Shown here in pieces: positions 1 to 9,311 of a stretch of DNA of 64,000 nt. Below the pieces are notes generated by a model. That model searched no databases, was not told the DNA's origin, and was given only the letters and a program-made list of their open reading frames with translations. This DNA comes from Pythium myriotylum (taxonomy: Eukaryota > Oomycota > Peronosporomycetes > Pythiales > Pythiaceae). How positions within the stretch are numbered: position 1 is the first letter of the stretch; each line of letters starts with the position of its first letter. The position numbers and the translations under genes are program-made. Where the stretch lies: the NCBI GenBank assembly GCA_023091665.1, contig JALJCQ010000008.1, positions 372,001 through 436,000 of the forward strand. Direction: 5' to 3'.

Positions 1-2
1 GG

Positions 3-179
3 AAGAGTTGCTTCAAGGGCAAAGTTGTAGTCAATGGAACGTACTCGCCCCGCAACCACGCAATTATGCCGAGCGTCCCACTACCTGGCAACGAATCCGA
101 TCCAGACGAAGATGCTCGGCAAGATCACTCCCTTCGACTCACAGTCATCTGTATGAACAGTTCGCTCATGCTTAGCTAG
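3..179 (+). CDS. possible 3' end of an upstream gene (partial)
   Basis: An open frame runs from the left edge of the window for 58 codons to a TAG at 177-179. It reads as a hydrophilic peptide with an acidic stretch (ESDPDEDARQD). No domain is recognisable and the start lies outside the window. It could be the last exon of a neighbouring gene or chance open frame; the following cutinase starts only 88 bases later. Confidence 0.2.
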   Translation, partial: KSCFKGKVVVNGTYSPRNHAIMPSVPLPGNESDPDEDARQDHSLRLTVICMNSSLMLS

Positions 180-204
180 GTAGAAATCCCAGCTGCCACT
201 CGAT

Positions 205-218
205 TCATTCGCGCATTT
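205..218 (+). promoter_or_regulatory. oomycete initiator-like core promoter
   Basis: TCATTCGCGCATTT matches the oomycete core-promoter consensus TCAYTYYNNNWTTY at all but one position. It lies about 50 bases before the cutinase start at 268, the expected distance for a transcription start. Confidence 0.4.
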
Positions 219-267
219 GCCTCCTCAAGTCCAAGCCTCCCAAGCCACTCCCAAGCCTCCAAGCACC

Positions 268-921
268 ATGGTCTCCTTCACCAACCTCCTCGCCCTCGCG
301 CTCGCCGCCACCGTCGGCACCGTCGCCAACGCTCAGTGCTCGGACGTGCACTACGTGTTCGCTCGCGGCACGAACCAGCCTGCTGGCTACGGTGATGTCG
401 GCATCCCGCTCTACAGCGCTCTCGGCGCGGCTCTCCCGGGCAAGACCCTCACGGGATATGCCGTTAACTACGCCGCTGATGCTCTCCAGACCAGCGCTGG
501 CTCGGGTGCTACGGACATGACCAAGCATCTCGTGTCTTACGCGGCGTCGTGCCCGAACGCGGTCTTCGTGATTGGTGGCTACTCGCAGGGTGCGACCGTC
601 ACTGATATCGCCATTGGTATCAAGACGATCTTGGGATCGGGACAGGTGATTCCGACCACTCTTGCTCCTCGCATTAAGGCTGTGGTGACCTTTGGCAACC
701 CTCTCGGTCTGTTTGGCAAGACTGTGGCGAAGGCAAGTGCTCTGTACGCTGCCAAGTCGATCGAGTACTGCAACAAGGGCGACCCGGTGTGCGGTGCCGG
801 TCTCAACGCTGGAGCTCACCAGACATACCAGACCACGGCCGTGCCGCAGGCTGCTGTGCGTGCCGCCGCTCTTGTGCTGGCGCCGTCGCGCAACCTTCGT
901 GGCGAGGAAGGCACCGACTGA
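268..921 (+). CDS. secreted cutinase (CE5), RGTNQP subgroup
   Basis: Secreted serine esterase of the cutinase family, expected to hydrolyse ester bonds of the plant cutin polyester outside the cell. The 217-residue protein starts with a signal peptide (cleavage likely after A22, before QCSD). The nucleophile elbow is GGYSQG with Ser106; Asp172 lies in CNKGDPVC and His184 in AHQTY, completing the triad. Paired cysteines fit the usual cutinase disulfides. The start at 268 was chosen over an upstream in-frame ATG at 217 because it begins directly with the signal peptide and matches the start of the paralogue at 5937. The C-terminus ends in SRNLRG plus an acidic tail, a feature shared with neighbours. 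Length is typical for a single-domain cutinase. No intron. Confidence 0.95.
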   Translation: MVSFTNLLALALAATVGTVANAQCSDVHYVFARGTNQPAGYGDVGIPLYSALGAALPGKTLTGYAVNYAADALQTSAGSGATDMTKHLVSYAASCPNAVFVIGGYSQGATVTDIAIGIKTILGSGQVIPTTLAPRIKAVVTFGNPLGLFGKTVAKASALYAAKSIEYCNKGDPVCGAGLNAGAHQTYQTTAVPQAAVRAAALVLAPSRNLRGEEGTD

Positions 922-2185
922 GCTGTCTTCTAAGTACCGGTAGTGTGAACAATAGTGTAGTGTCAGTTCAATGGAAAGCGTTCCAAATTGATCTCGTTGC
1001 AGATAGTTCCATTCATTTAGCGAATGTTCTAGTTGAACTCAATGGACTTTATCGCCATCATCATCATCATTTATCGAATTTGGGGATGACCCGGTTACTC
1101 TTGTTTGGCATCATGCAACCCTGTCCTAGTGTTTGAAGATTCGGTGGAGGATTCGTAGAGCTCCGAAGCACTCGACGAAACCTTTCGATTCACTTGGTGA
1201 GGCAACATGGACCCAAGTCGGTTACCAGCATTTTCTTTGTTTGCCACGATTGCTCGTGCATTTAGAAACACAGATCCTCTGGTGAGGCATCCTAGCGACG
1301 GGATCGTCATTGTTATCCACATCAGCAACAGTATCATCCCACTCCACGTGCTTCCCCACGTCGGGTTCTCCTCTTTTGAGCATTCCTGACGATCTGGTGG
1401 GACTTTGCGAGCTTTTCTTCATGAAATTTGTCCGAAACCGCCAGATTTTCGGTGGACATCGTGTCAGCTGCTCCCCATCAACCAAGGTGCGACAGATCCA
1501 CTTTCCGAACACCATAGTCTCCCAAGGACGATAGTACTCGCTCATTCTTGAAGTTCAGAGCCGTCACTTCAAGATCCCACTCTCTATCGGCCTCCTCTCC
1601 AGTCGAGCCCACTCTTCCCACACACAAGTCCCACTGTAGGCAGCCGACGCGTGGAGAATTTCGTGTCTGGTTCCGAGAGAACGCAACAGTCCAGTGGCGG
1701 AGACCAACACCACCTCTTGAGAATCGCACAGCAAATGTTCCGGGAGACTCCCTCACTGTGTGATGCCTACGATGCATTCTCCAAACCCGTTAAACCGAAA
1801 ATCTGAGTACAATTGGACGGCCTGTTTCTGATGGCATCGCTGCTGTTCTTTGACGCGTTCTGGTGCAGAGTGTGCTGCGACACGTGCTACGAAAAGATAC
1901 GGCGAGCGGCTGCCACTCGTGTCCAGAGTCCGGTGCAATTGACCTTTGGTTGATTCGACTAAAGAGAGTGGGAGTGGCTCCAGCATACGCAAGCCAGCTC
2001 GCCGACGTCAGCTGAAGTCGAGATGGCACTCATCCTTCGCCTAGGCGAACTGCGATGAAGTTCATCTTTCTCTGGTGGTGACTGAATCTGAAGGGCTCCT
2101 CTCGTCGATTAAAAACTCCTAAGCTCACCGGGCCATTCATTCCAACATCTTCCTCCTCCAAGCCAAGTCGCCTCGACATTCCACA
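922..2185. other. intergenic region
   Basis: About 1.26 kb between two co-oriented cutinases. Open frames here are short and overlap on both strands without recognisable protein features. An initiator-like sequence sits at its right end (2137). Nothing else is evident. Confidence 0.6.
2137..2144 (+). promoter_or_regulatory. initiator-like element of cutinase 2
   Basis: TCATTCCA matches the oomycete Inr (YCAYTYYN) and lies 41 bases upstream of the start at 2186, followed by a C/T-rich leader. Confidence 0.4.
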
Positions 2186-2839
2186 ATGCCCAGCTTGGCA
2201 ACGTCGCTCCTCCTCTTTCTCGCCGCCATCGGTTCGACCGTCAACGCCCAGTGCTCGGACGTCCACTACGTCTTCGCCCGCGGCACAAACCAGCCCGCAG
2301 GCTTCGGTGATGTCGGCATCCCCCTTTTCGATGCGCTCAAGGTCGCTCTGCCTGGGAAGACTGTGAGTGGATACGCCGTCAACTACGCTGCCGACGCTCT
2401 CCAGACGAGCGCAGGCTCGGGGGCGACCGACATGACGCGCAACATTGTCAGCGTCGCGGCGTCGTGCCCCAACACGGTCTTCGTGATTGGTGGTTACTCG
2501 CAGGGCGCGACGGTGACCACGATCGCCGTCGGCATCCGCACGATCCTTGGCTCGGGCCAGACCATCCCGACCAACCTCGCGCCGCGCATCAAGGCCGTCG
2601 TGACGTTCGGCAACCCGCTCGGCCTCTTCCGTCAGACCATCGCGTCGGCCAGTGCTTTGTACGCGCCAAAGTCCCTCGACTACTGCAACCGCGGCGACCC
2701 GGTGTGCGGTGCTGGCCTCAACGCTGGAGCCCACCAGACCTACCAGATCACGGCTGTGCCGACGGCCGCCACGCGCGCCGCTGCCCTCGTGCTCGGTACG
2801 TCGCGCAACCTCCGTGGCCCAGACGGCGACGACAACTAG
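2186..2839 (+). CDS. secreted cutinase (CE5), RGTNQP subgroup
   Basis: Cutinase paralogue of 217 residues with a signal peptide ending about A21 (before QCSD). Triad residues are Ser105 in GGYSQG, Asp171 in CNRGDPVC and His183 in AHQTY. It is most similar to the next gene at 3538 (shared FDALKVALPGKTVSGYAV stretch), so these two look like a recent tandem pair. The C-terminus is SRNLRG followed by PDGDDN, again an LRG motif with an acidic tail. The long antisense open frame over this gene (2030-2860) is a by-product of the GC-rich coding sequence. Confidence 0.95.
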   Translation: MPSLATSLLLFLAAIGSTVNAQCSDVHYVFARGTNQPAGFGDVGIPLFDALKVALPGKTVSGYAVNYAADALQTSAGSGATDMTRNIVSVAASCPNTVFVIGGYSQGATVTTIAVGIRTILGSGQTIPTNLAPRIKAVVTFGNPLGLFRQTIASASALYAPKSLDYCNRGDPVCGAGLNAGAHQTYQITAVPTAATRAAALVLGTSRNLRGPDGDDN

Positions 2840-3537
2840 GAGAGTCCTAGTGTCGTTCACATTTCAATGTGCCCGTAGTGTAGTTGCTAGTCTTCGTCAA
2901 ACTTGACAAGAGCCCACTGAGCTTGCAAACGCAGTGTTATCGATCATTTCGTTTCTTCATGATGCATAATAGCTGCGGTACTTGAAAACTCATGATGTGT
3001 GTAATACTGCAGGGTACCAATCGAGGCCGCGGTTGAAGTTTTGAAAGTTCAGCTCCTCTCACGCTTTCCCAGCTTCAGCCCATGGGTCAGTTGGGTGTCG
3101 CACCGGATTGCACGTCATCCTGAATCGTAATCGCTGTGCATCCTTGCTCATCTCAAGGTTCGCGTTTACAGTACAGTACGGGGCTCCTGTTCTTCCGGGA
3201 CAAGCGACAGCCCGAAAGATATGGGTGGGAAGTTGTCTCCTGTGTGACACCCGCCTCAGCCGAGTCAAACCAGCAATTAGTAAAAAGCGAATGCAGCAAA
3301 CTGATCTCCTCTCTTGACTTTGAACATAATCGTGAGGTCATCATGAGCGAGATGGACGGGGATGGCATCCATCTTCACGGAGTGACTTCGTTCCATCCAC
3401 GGGCGGTCCGCCGAAACCTTCAGACTCATGCATCCGACCTCGACGCTCTCCTTCAACACCGATCCAGAACTCGCTAAGCCCTTGCTCACTTCCGGATTTA
3501 CATTCAAGAGCCGCCAGCGACTAAATCACTTATCAAG
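2840..3537. other. intergenic region with cutinase 3 promoter
   Basis: About 700 bases between cutinases 2 and 3. Apart from the core promoter at 3484-3499 I see no gene, repeat or RNA in it. Confidence 0.55.
3484..3499 (+). promoter_or_regulatory. oomycete 16-nt core promoter (Inr-FPR type)
   Basis: GCTCACTTCCGGATTT fits the oomycete consensus TCAYTYYNNNWTTY at every position, with the preceding GC. It lies 38 bases before the cutinase start at 3538 and is the clearest core promoter in the window. Confidence 0.6.
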
Positions 3538-4197
3538 ATGCCCAGCGCCACAATCGCGATCCTCGTTTATGTTGCTACCCTAGCAAGTATAGTGAAGGCT
3601 CAGTGCTCGGACGTCCACTTCGTCTTTGCTAGTGGCACAAACCAACCACCGGGCTTCGGCGACGTCGGCATCCCGCTCTTCGATGCGCTCAAAGTCGCAC
3701 TGCCGGGGAAAACCGTGAGTGGCTACGCTGTGGACTACGCGGCTGACCCTCTGCAGACCAGTGCTGGCCGAGGAGCGACCGATATGACGCGTAACATCAT
3801 TAGCGTCGCCGACTCGTGCCCAAACACTGTGTTTGTGATCGGAGGCTACTCGCAAGGTGCGACTGTGACCACGATCGCTGTTGGCATCTGGACAATCCTG
3901 GGCAGGGGCGAGAGAATCCCTGAGGATCTCGCGCCGCGTATTCGCGCCGTCGTGACGTTCGGCAACCCCCTTGGTCTGTTCCGTCGCACGATCGCGTCGT
4001 CCAGCGCGCTCTACGCGCCCAAGTCGCTCGACTTTTGCAACCGCGGCGACCCAGTTTGTGGTCGTGGACTGAATGCTGCAGCCCACCAGACGTACCCGAT
4101 CACAGCTGTCCCAGAGGCGGCGACGAGTGCTGCCGCGCTCGTGCTTGGGACGGCGAATACGTCGACGCGTCACCTCCGTGGCTCAGGCAAGAAGTGA
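3538..4197 (+). CDS. secreted cutinase (CE5), RGTNQP subgroup
   Basis: Cutinase of 219 residues, signal peptide to about A21. Triad: Ser105 (GGYSQG), Asp171 (CNRGDPVC), His183 (AHQTY). It is the most diverged of the four RGTNQP-type genes: the conserved FARGTNQ is FASGTNQ (Arg to Ser near residue 32) and several surface glycines and alanines are charged (GRGERIPED). The C-terminus is TRHLRG followed by SGKK, so the LRG tail is kept but is basic rather than acidic. All catalytic residues remain, so it is probably functional. Confidence 0.93.
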   Translation: MPSATIAILVYVATLASIVKAQCSDVHFVFASGTNQPPGFGDVGIPLFDALKVALPGKTVSGYAVDYAADPLQTSAGRGATDMTRNIISVADSCPNTVFVIGGYSQGATVTTIAVGIWTILGRGERIPEDLAPRIRAVVTFGNPLGLFRRTIASSSALYAPKSLDFCNRGDPVCGRGLNAAAHQTYPITAVPEAATSAAALVLGTANTSTRHLRGSGKK

Positions 4198-5286
4198 ACT
4201 GCATGGTAGTAGCTAATCTGAGGACCTACTCCGTGCGTTGCATACCGTAGTCTGAGCTTCGGTTGGGCTTGTAATACACTATAGTCGTTCGATGACATGT
4301 ATCTGCGGTTGAAGGCCGAGCTTTGGTGAAACCACAGAATACTTGTTGTCAAACCGGCCGATTACGCTCACGAGGGGAAGCGAAGTAATCATCCAAAAGT
4401 CAAAGCCTCTTCATGCATCCACCAGGAGCGGAGAATTATCAGGCGAACTAATACTATAAGTGTTTGGTGATGTGCAATTGCTGAAGAGAGAGTAGGAATG
4501 GGAGATGCAAAACCCCCACATATGAAGCGTGATGAGATAGGCCTGGGTACTGTATCGTACACATTTGAGACTGGTTGTTTCTGGAATGTTTGTCTAATCT
4601 GGTTACGACTTTGTGCTACCTTGCCGATGTTTCTGGATGACAATGAAGCGGTAGAGATTCTTTGGTCTACAGCACCTCGAATGGCGTGACCAGCGATGCG
4701 ACGCGTAGTGCCTTCATCCCATGGTGCATCACTGCGTTTCATATCGATTCGATCCCCTCACAAAATGACTCGGTTTCGCGCTGCTTAGGTCGCCGGTCCG
4801 GCTCACCAGCCTTACCCTGTGAGAGCAGGACTTGTGTGACCTTCCAAACGTTGCGGTTGGCTGATTACGACCCCCACGTAAGAGAAGTGGAGTTAGCGAG
4901 CTTTCCGTTGCGAGACAACTGAGGGCTCCCGTCCCGCGAAACAGACCGCGAGCACCACCGAGAAGCTTTCTGTCCTCCTTGCATTGGCGCGAGCCCAGAA
5001 GACAAACCATGTTTACCTCTCGACCACGAGGCCGACGCAATCCTCCCACCCTCTTGGGGCAAAAACGAGTCACAAGACTCAACCTGATCACGCGGCTTCC
5101 GGTGCGGAGACTGGGCGACTGGCTCAAGTGAGCAATCTGCGACGTGTGAATGAAGGGCCGTGCTTTGAACAAACGCCCTGAGAAGGAGCAAGGCCGTTCT
5201 CACGTGAAGGCGATCGTATTCACTGCAGCTATACAGACATTTTAAATACACTAACTGCACCTAAGCTTCCGTGCCGAAGACGCATC
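4198..5286. other. intergenic region between convergent cutinases
   Basis: About 1.1 kb between the 3' ends of the cutinases at 3538 (+) and 5287 (-). Several overlapping open frames exist but none has protein-like composition or a recognisable motif. Confidence 0.5.
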
Positions 5287-5937
5287 TTAGTTGGCCTCGC
5301 CACGGAGGTTGCGCGACGGCGCGAGCACGAGCGCTGCAGCACGCACGGCGGCCTCCGGCACGGACGTGTTCGGGTACGTCTGGTGAGCAGCGACGTTGAG
5401 GCCATTGGCGCAAACCGGGTCGCCCTTGTTGCAGTAGTTGATGGACTTAGCGCCGTAGAGGGCGCTGTTCCTGGCGATCGACTGGCCGAAGAGCGCGATC
5501 GGGTTGCCGAAGGTCACCACGGCCTTGATGCGAGGCGCGAGGTTACTCGGAATGGTCTGGCCAATGCCCAGGACCGTATGGATGCCAATAGCAATGTCTG
5601 TGACGGTGGCACCCTGTGAGTAGCCACCAATCACAAAGACGGCGTTTGGGCACGAGGCGGCGTACGACACGATATGTTTCGTCATATCCGTGGCACCTGC
5701 ACCAGCGCTGATCTGGAGTGGGTCCGCCTTGTAGTTGACCGGGTAGCCCGTGAGGTTCTTGCCCGGAAGAGCCGCACCGAGCGCATCGTAGAGCGACCTG
5801 CCAACATCGCCATAGCCAACCGGCTGGTTCGTACCACGAGCGAAGACGTAGTGCACATCCGAGCACTGTGCGTTGGCGATGGTACCAACGGCGGCAGCAG
5901 TGAGCACGATGGCGAGGAAGTTGGTGAAGGAGACCAT
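5287..5937 (-). CDS. secreted cutinase (CE5), RGTNQP subgroup
   Basis: Cutinase of 216 residues on the minus strand. Signal peptide MVSFTNFLAI... to about A23; triad Ser107 (GGYSQG), Asp173 (CNKGDPVC), His185 (AHQTY). Its signal peptide and body are closest to the gene at 268, so it looks like an inverted relative of that copy. It ends in SRNLRG followed by EAN. One odd change is Arg-Ser in place of Ile-Pro in the GDVGIPL segment (GDVGRSL). No intron. Confidence 0.95.
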   Translation of the reverse strand: MVSFTNFLAIVLTAAAVGTIANAQCSDVHYVFARGTNQPVGYGDVGRSLYDALGAALPGKNLTGYPVNYKADPLQISAGAGATDMTKHIVSYAASCPNAVFVIGGYSQGATVTDIAIGIHTVLGIGQTIPSNLAPRIKAVVTFGNPIALFGQSIARNSALYGAKSINYCNKGDPVCANGLNVAAHQTYPNTSVPEAAVRAAALVLAPSRNLRGEAN

Positions 5938-5980
5938 CTTGGACGTAGCTTGGGAGTGGCTTGGGCGGCTTGCGTTTGAG

Positions 5981-5994
5981 GAAGTAAAATGAGC
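5981..5994 (-). promoter_or_regulatory. initiator-like element of cutinase 4
   Basis: Read on the minus strand this is GCTCATTTTACTTC, an oomycete Inr (TCATTTTA) 43 bases upstream of the ATG at 5937. Confidence 0.4.
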
Positions 5995-6214
5995 GGTGCC
6001 TGGGGCTACTGACTTGTCTGTATTGGATCCACAGACGAGATGCTAAGGCGTGCGCTGGAATTGAAATAGAAGAAGAGTATGATGAGATTGCGAAAACGCG
6101 GGCACTTCCGGCTCTAGGTTTTCTGACTCGCATACTCCATGCTACGCCTCCCCGTTCGAAGCCTCTCGGTTTCCTTACCTTCAACTCTTCGTTGCCCAAC
6201 CTTGTTCTCACCCA

Positions 6215-6750
6215 ACTGGATGGCTTGTCATCCTTGGCCTTTTTGCCGTCACCGTGAGGGTCCACCATCGTCTCTTCGAGGAGATAGAAACAAGTTGGCG
6301 CGTTTGCGCTTGATCCGGCTACAGCAAACGTTGAATTCTCATAATGCCGAGATGGATAGTCCTCGGTGTATATATGTACACAGAGAACCCGCAATCCAAC
6401 TATCGCCTCCCCCAGCACACAGTTGATCAGACAGTCTAGCGAGTGACACAAGCCACACGAAACTCGCAAGATTCCCAGAAGGTCGCACTGTTTTCTATTG
6501 CCTCGTTGATTGTGTTCCTTGTACCATCCAGTCGGGATGTCTCAACAACGAGGACGCAATCGCGATATGATCTATTCTGACCCGTAAGTAGAACTCAAGA
6601 ATGGCAAGGACCTTCGAATGCCCAGCCGGAACAATTAGATGGGCACTTTACGTCTTACTAGTTGTGAGATCCAGAGCGTGAACTAATTTGATTTGACGTT
6701 TGACGTTTGGGGAGTGAGGAAGCAAGGGAGGACCATCATTTTCTCCCTCG
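6215..6750 (+). repeat. diverged direct repeat, copy 1
   Basis: Noncoding sequence matching about 8555-9137 in the same orientation with many substitutions and small gaps. Shared anchors include CTTGTCATCCTT, CGTCTCTTCGAGGAGA, CAGCACACAGTTGATCAGAC, CAACGAGGACG and CTAATTTGATT. The repeat lies outside the left arm of the inverted repeat; its partner lies inside the spacer. Confidence 0.7.
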
Positions 6751-6825
6751 GACCTGTTGCATTTACTGTATTCGCTTGTATGTCGATGGACCCTTCCTTT
6801 TCCCTAACCCCACACGACTCACACC

Positions 6826-8161
6826 AAGACATCCACTGGATACCATCCCCATGCGGAAGTTGATGGCTTCAAAGAACAAGCGCCCGCACCTTATAACATC
6901 AAACGTCTGAATGACCATGGCCCACTAAAGACGTGTCAAATAAAGGAACAAACGAAAGCAAGCGCTCAAGAGTACAGAGTGAGAGATTCCATGACTGAAA
7001 CAAGACGTATGCAGAACGCTCACATATCGCCACGGCGATGTCTACGCAGCCACCATCGCCGCCGCCTTCTTGGCCGCCGTCGGCACCGCAGTCGTTGGGT
7101 AGTTGAGGTGCGCGCCGATGTCCGATCCGTTGCCGCAGATCGGGTCGCCCTTGTTGCAGTAGTCGAGCGACTTGGCACCGTACAACGGGCTGGAGCCGGC
7201 AATGGTCTGGCCAGAAAGAGCCAAGGGATTGCCAAATGTGACGACCGCCTTGACGCGAGGCGCGAGCGACGTCGGGATGACCTGGCCCGAGCCGAGATTC
7301 GTCTTGATGCCGATGGCAATGTCCGTGGCACTCGCGCCTTGGGAATAACCACCAATCACGAAAACTGCCTTCGGACAGGACGCGGCATAGGAGACGATGT
7401 GCTTGGTCATGTCAGTGGCGCCAGGACCAGCACTCGACTGGTCAAAACTAGCAGCATAGTTGACGCCGTAGGAGGAGATGGTCTTGGAGGGCAGGGCCGA
7501 CCGGAGCCCGCTCACTAAGGGGTTGCCGACGGATCCGAGACCTGCAGCTTCGTTAGTGCCTCGCGCAAAGACGACGTGGACGTCAGTGCACGACTGAGCG
7601 TTCGCGAAGACGCCAGCGCAACCGAGAAGAGTGAGGACAAGAGCACTGAGAACGGAGACCATTGTCGAGATAGGAGAGACTTGGAGTCGAGGAAGCAGGT
7701 TTAATAATGAGAGGCTTGGCACCATGGGATGCACTTGTCAAGGCGGTCTCGGTGTGGCTGGGAGTTGAGGAGAAGGGGTTTCATCAAGGCGGTCTCGTTG
7801 TGGTGGGAGTTGAGGAGATGGGGTCTCGCCAAGGAGATCTGAGAATCGATCTGCACTTTGTGGCGAGGATACTGCTCAGGTGTCGTGTTCATCTCGGTCA
7901 GGATAAGGACGGAGCACGGCAAGGCAGCAGAACTAGACAAGAGCCGAAGATCTTGGAAGGAAAGGGATTCGTATGTACATATGTACATACAATTTGATGT
8001 TGATGTTCACAACTTCCTCGCAGGACGATTGCGTCCACATTGTTTGCGTGCGAATCTGATACCGCGTTGACGATATCGTAACTGTTCGCGATGCTAATCC
8101 CTCAGTCTCTCGCTCTTCGCCCCCTTGGCACCCTTCCCTTCGCTTTGCTGCTGGTTCCAAA
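6826..8161 (-). repeat. large inverted repeat, left arm
   Basis: Reverse complement of 9312-10725. Paired coordinates add to 17473. From 6928 to 8161 the arms appear identical (first mismatches at 6927 and 6920). Further out the match is weaker and the right arm carries about 80 extra bases near 10570-10650. The arm contains a whole cutinase gene with its promoter. Confidence 0.9.
7042..7662 (-). CDS. secreted cutinase (CE5), inverted-repeat pair
   Basis: Cutinase of 206 residues identical to the gene at 9811-10431. The start at 7662 (MVSVLSALVL) was chosen over in-frame ATGs at 7725 and 7734 because it begins with the signal peptide, which ends about A22 (ANA before QSCTD). Triad: Ser107 (GGYSQG), Asp173 (CNKGDPIC), His185 (AHLNY). 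It differs from the first four genes in the substrate-side loops (FARGTNEAAGLGSVGNP) and is the only type here without the C-terminal LRG tail; it ends in lysine/alanine-rich KKAAAMVAA. It faces away from its twin, head to head across 2.1 kb. Confidence 0.95.
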   Translation of the reverse strand: MVSVLSALVLTLLGCAGVFANAQSCTDVHVVFARGTNEAAGLGSVGNPLVSGLRSALPSKTISSYGVNYAASFDQSSAGPGATDMTKHIVSYAASCPKAVFVIGGYSQGASATDIAIGIKTNLGSGQVIPTSLAPRVKAVVTFGNPLALSGQTIAGSSPLYGAKSLDYCNKGDPICGNGSDIGAHLNYPTTAVPTAAKKAAAMVAA

Positions 8162-9311
8162 TGCGTACCGCCCCAAAAGAGCAACAGACTCCCATAGACA
8201 AGAGTTCCATTCTGGTCTGAGATCGATAGCACACCCAGGTGATTTCTTATCGACAGCGGGTGGGCTGACGAACTCCCGACCCCATCCAGGAAATCCTGCT
8301 GACCTGCAACCGGATAAGCAGGCATCAAAATTAGGACAACAGACTCCCTGGTGTTGGAAGTCGGGAAGTGGGTTTTCCTTGGGCTTCACTTCTTCTGTAT
8401 ATACTTTTCCTGTATGCATCGGGGAGAGTTAAAGCCTTTTTGAAAAGTTTTAGACTCATATCGAGATGTTCTTCAAGTGCAGTCATACAGTAATGTATTA
8501 GAGTGGAAAGACCGAGCAGCTTCTCCTCCTCGACACTTGATCACGCCTGGCTCGACAACTTGTCATCCTTTGCCTTTTGCCGTCCCCATGGGGGCATACC
8601 GTCGTCTCTTCGAGGAGACGGAGCAAGTTTGCACTTGATGAGGCAACCGCTAACGTTGAATCCTCAGAAGGCCGACTCAAACAGCAGGTGGATAGTCCTC
8701 GATGTAAATACACAGAGTACCCGTAATCCAACTCTCCCCTGCTTCAGCACACAGTTGATCAGACAGTCTCTTCAAACCGTCACGCAAAAGAGAAAACGCG
8801 AGTCGCACAACCCACACGAAACGCGCGAAACTGCCCGAAGGTGGGCTGTAGTTTGACTGCCACGTTCTAATCGATTATGCTCTCCGTACCATTTTGTGGG
8901 GATTTCTCAGCAACGAGGACGTAATCTACACAAGATCCATTCTGAGAAGTACATGCATACGTAGAACAAAGGAATCGTGTGTATCTTCCAATGCCTGGCT
9001 AGGAGAGCTAGGTGTGTACAGAACTGAGCTCGTACAGTATCGGAGGTTGTGAGATGGGCTGCGTGCACTAATTTGATTCAACTTTGACGTATGACCTAGG
9101 AGAAATCAATCAGGGGACCACTATTTTCTCCATCGCGGCTGTCTAGTCTGTTCTGATCGTTTTGAGTACTGGCACGACGCATCATGCGTACGGGTGTAAT
9201 TAACTCCGTTGAGCATATATTCTATGCTCAAAAGTCATCGGCATATATTCACTTGAATGCCGATACGCACCTTGTGAAGAGGACCGCGTCGAAACTTTGG
9301 AGCAATACAAG
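8162..9311. other. spacer of the large inverted repeat
   Basis: 1150 bases between the two arms, not itself inverted. It holds two sequences repeated in direct orientation outside the arms: about 8285-8410 resembles about 11027-11150, and about 8555-9137 resembles about 6215-6750. No gene is recognisable. Confidence 0.65.
8555..9137 (+). repeat. diverged direct repeat, copy 2
   Basis: Same-orientation partner of 6215-6750, here inside the spacer between the arms of the inverted repeat. Confidence 0.7.

Larger units (their letters stand above)
5938..7041. other. intergenic region with promoter and old direct repeat
   Basis: Contains the upstream region of the cutinase at 5937 and the first copy of a diverged direct repeat (about 6215-6750). 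From about 6826 it enters the left arm of a large inverted repeat. An open frame at 5543-6469 runs antisense through it but is not conserved in frame in the second repeat copy, so it is not taken as coding. Confidence 0.55.

Noticed and set aside
205..819. Long antisense open frames over the cutinases (also 2030-2860, 3580-4173 and others)
   Set aside because: They recur over every paralogue as the reverse of the same conserved coding region, are rich in Arg/Val/Asp from GC-rich codons, and lack their own motifs. They are shadows.
888..906. RxLR effector motif (RNLR) in cutinases
   Set aside because: RxLR effectors carry the motif shortly after the signal peptide. Here it is at the extreme C-terminus of an enzyme, so it was not called as a host-targeting signal, only reported as a conserved tail.
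6139..6469. Antisense open frame across the 6.2-kb repeat as a gene
   Set aside because: The matching repeat at 8.5-8.7 kb does not keep the reading frame beyond a few residues, which argues against coding.
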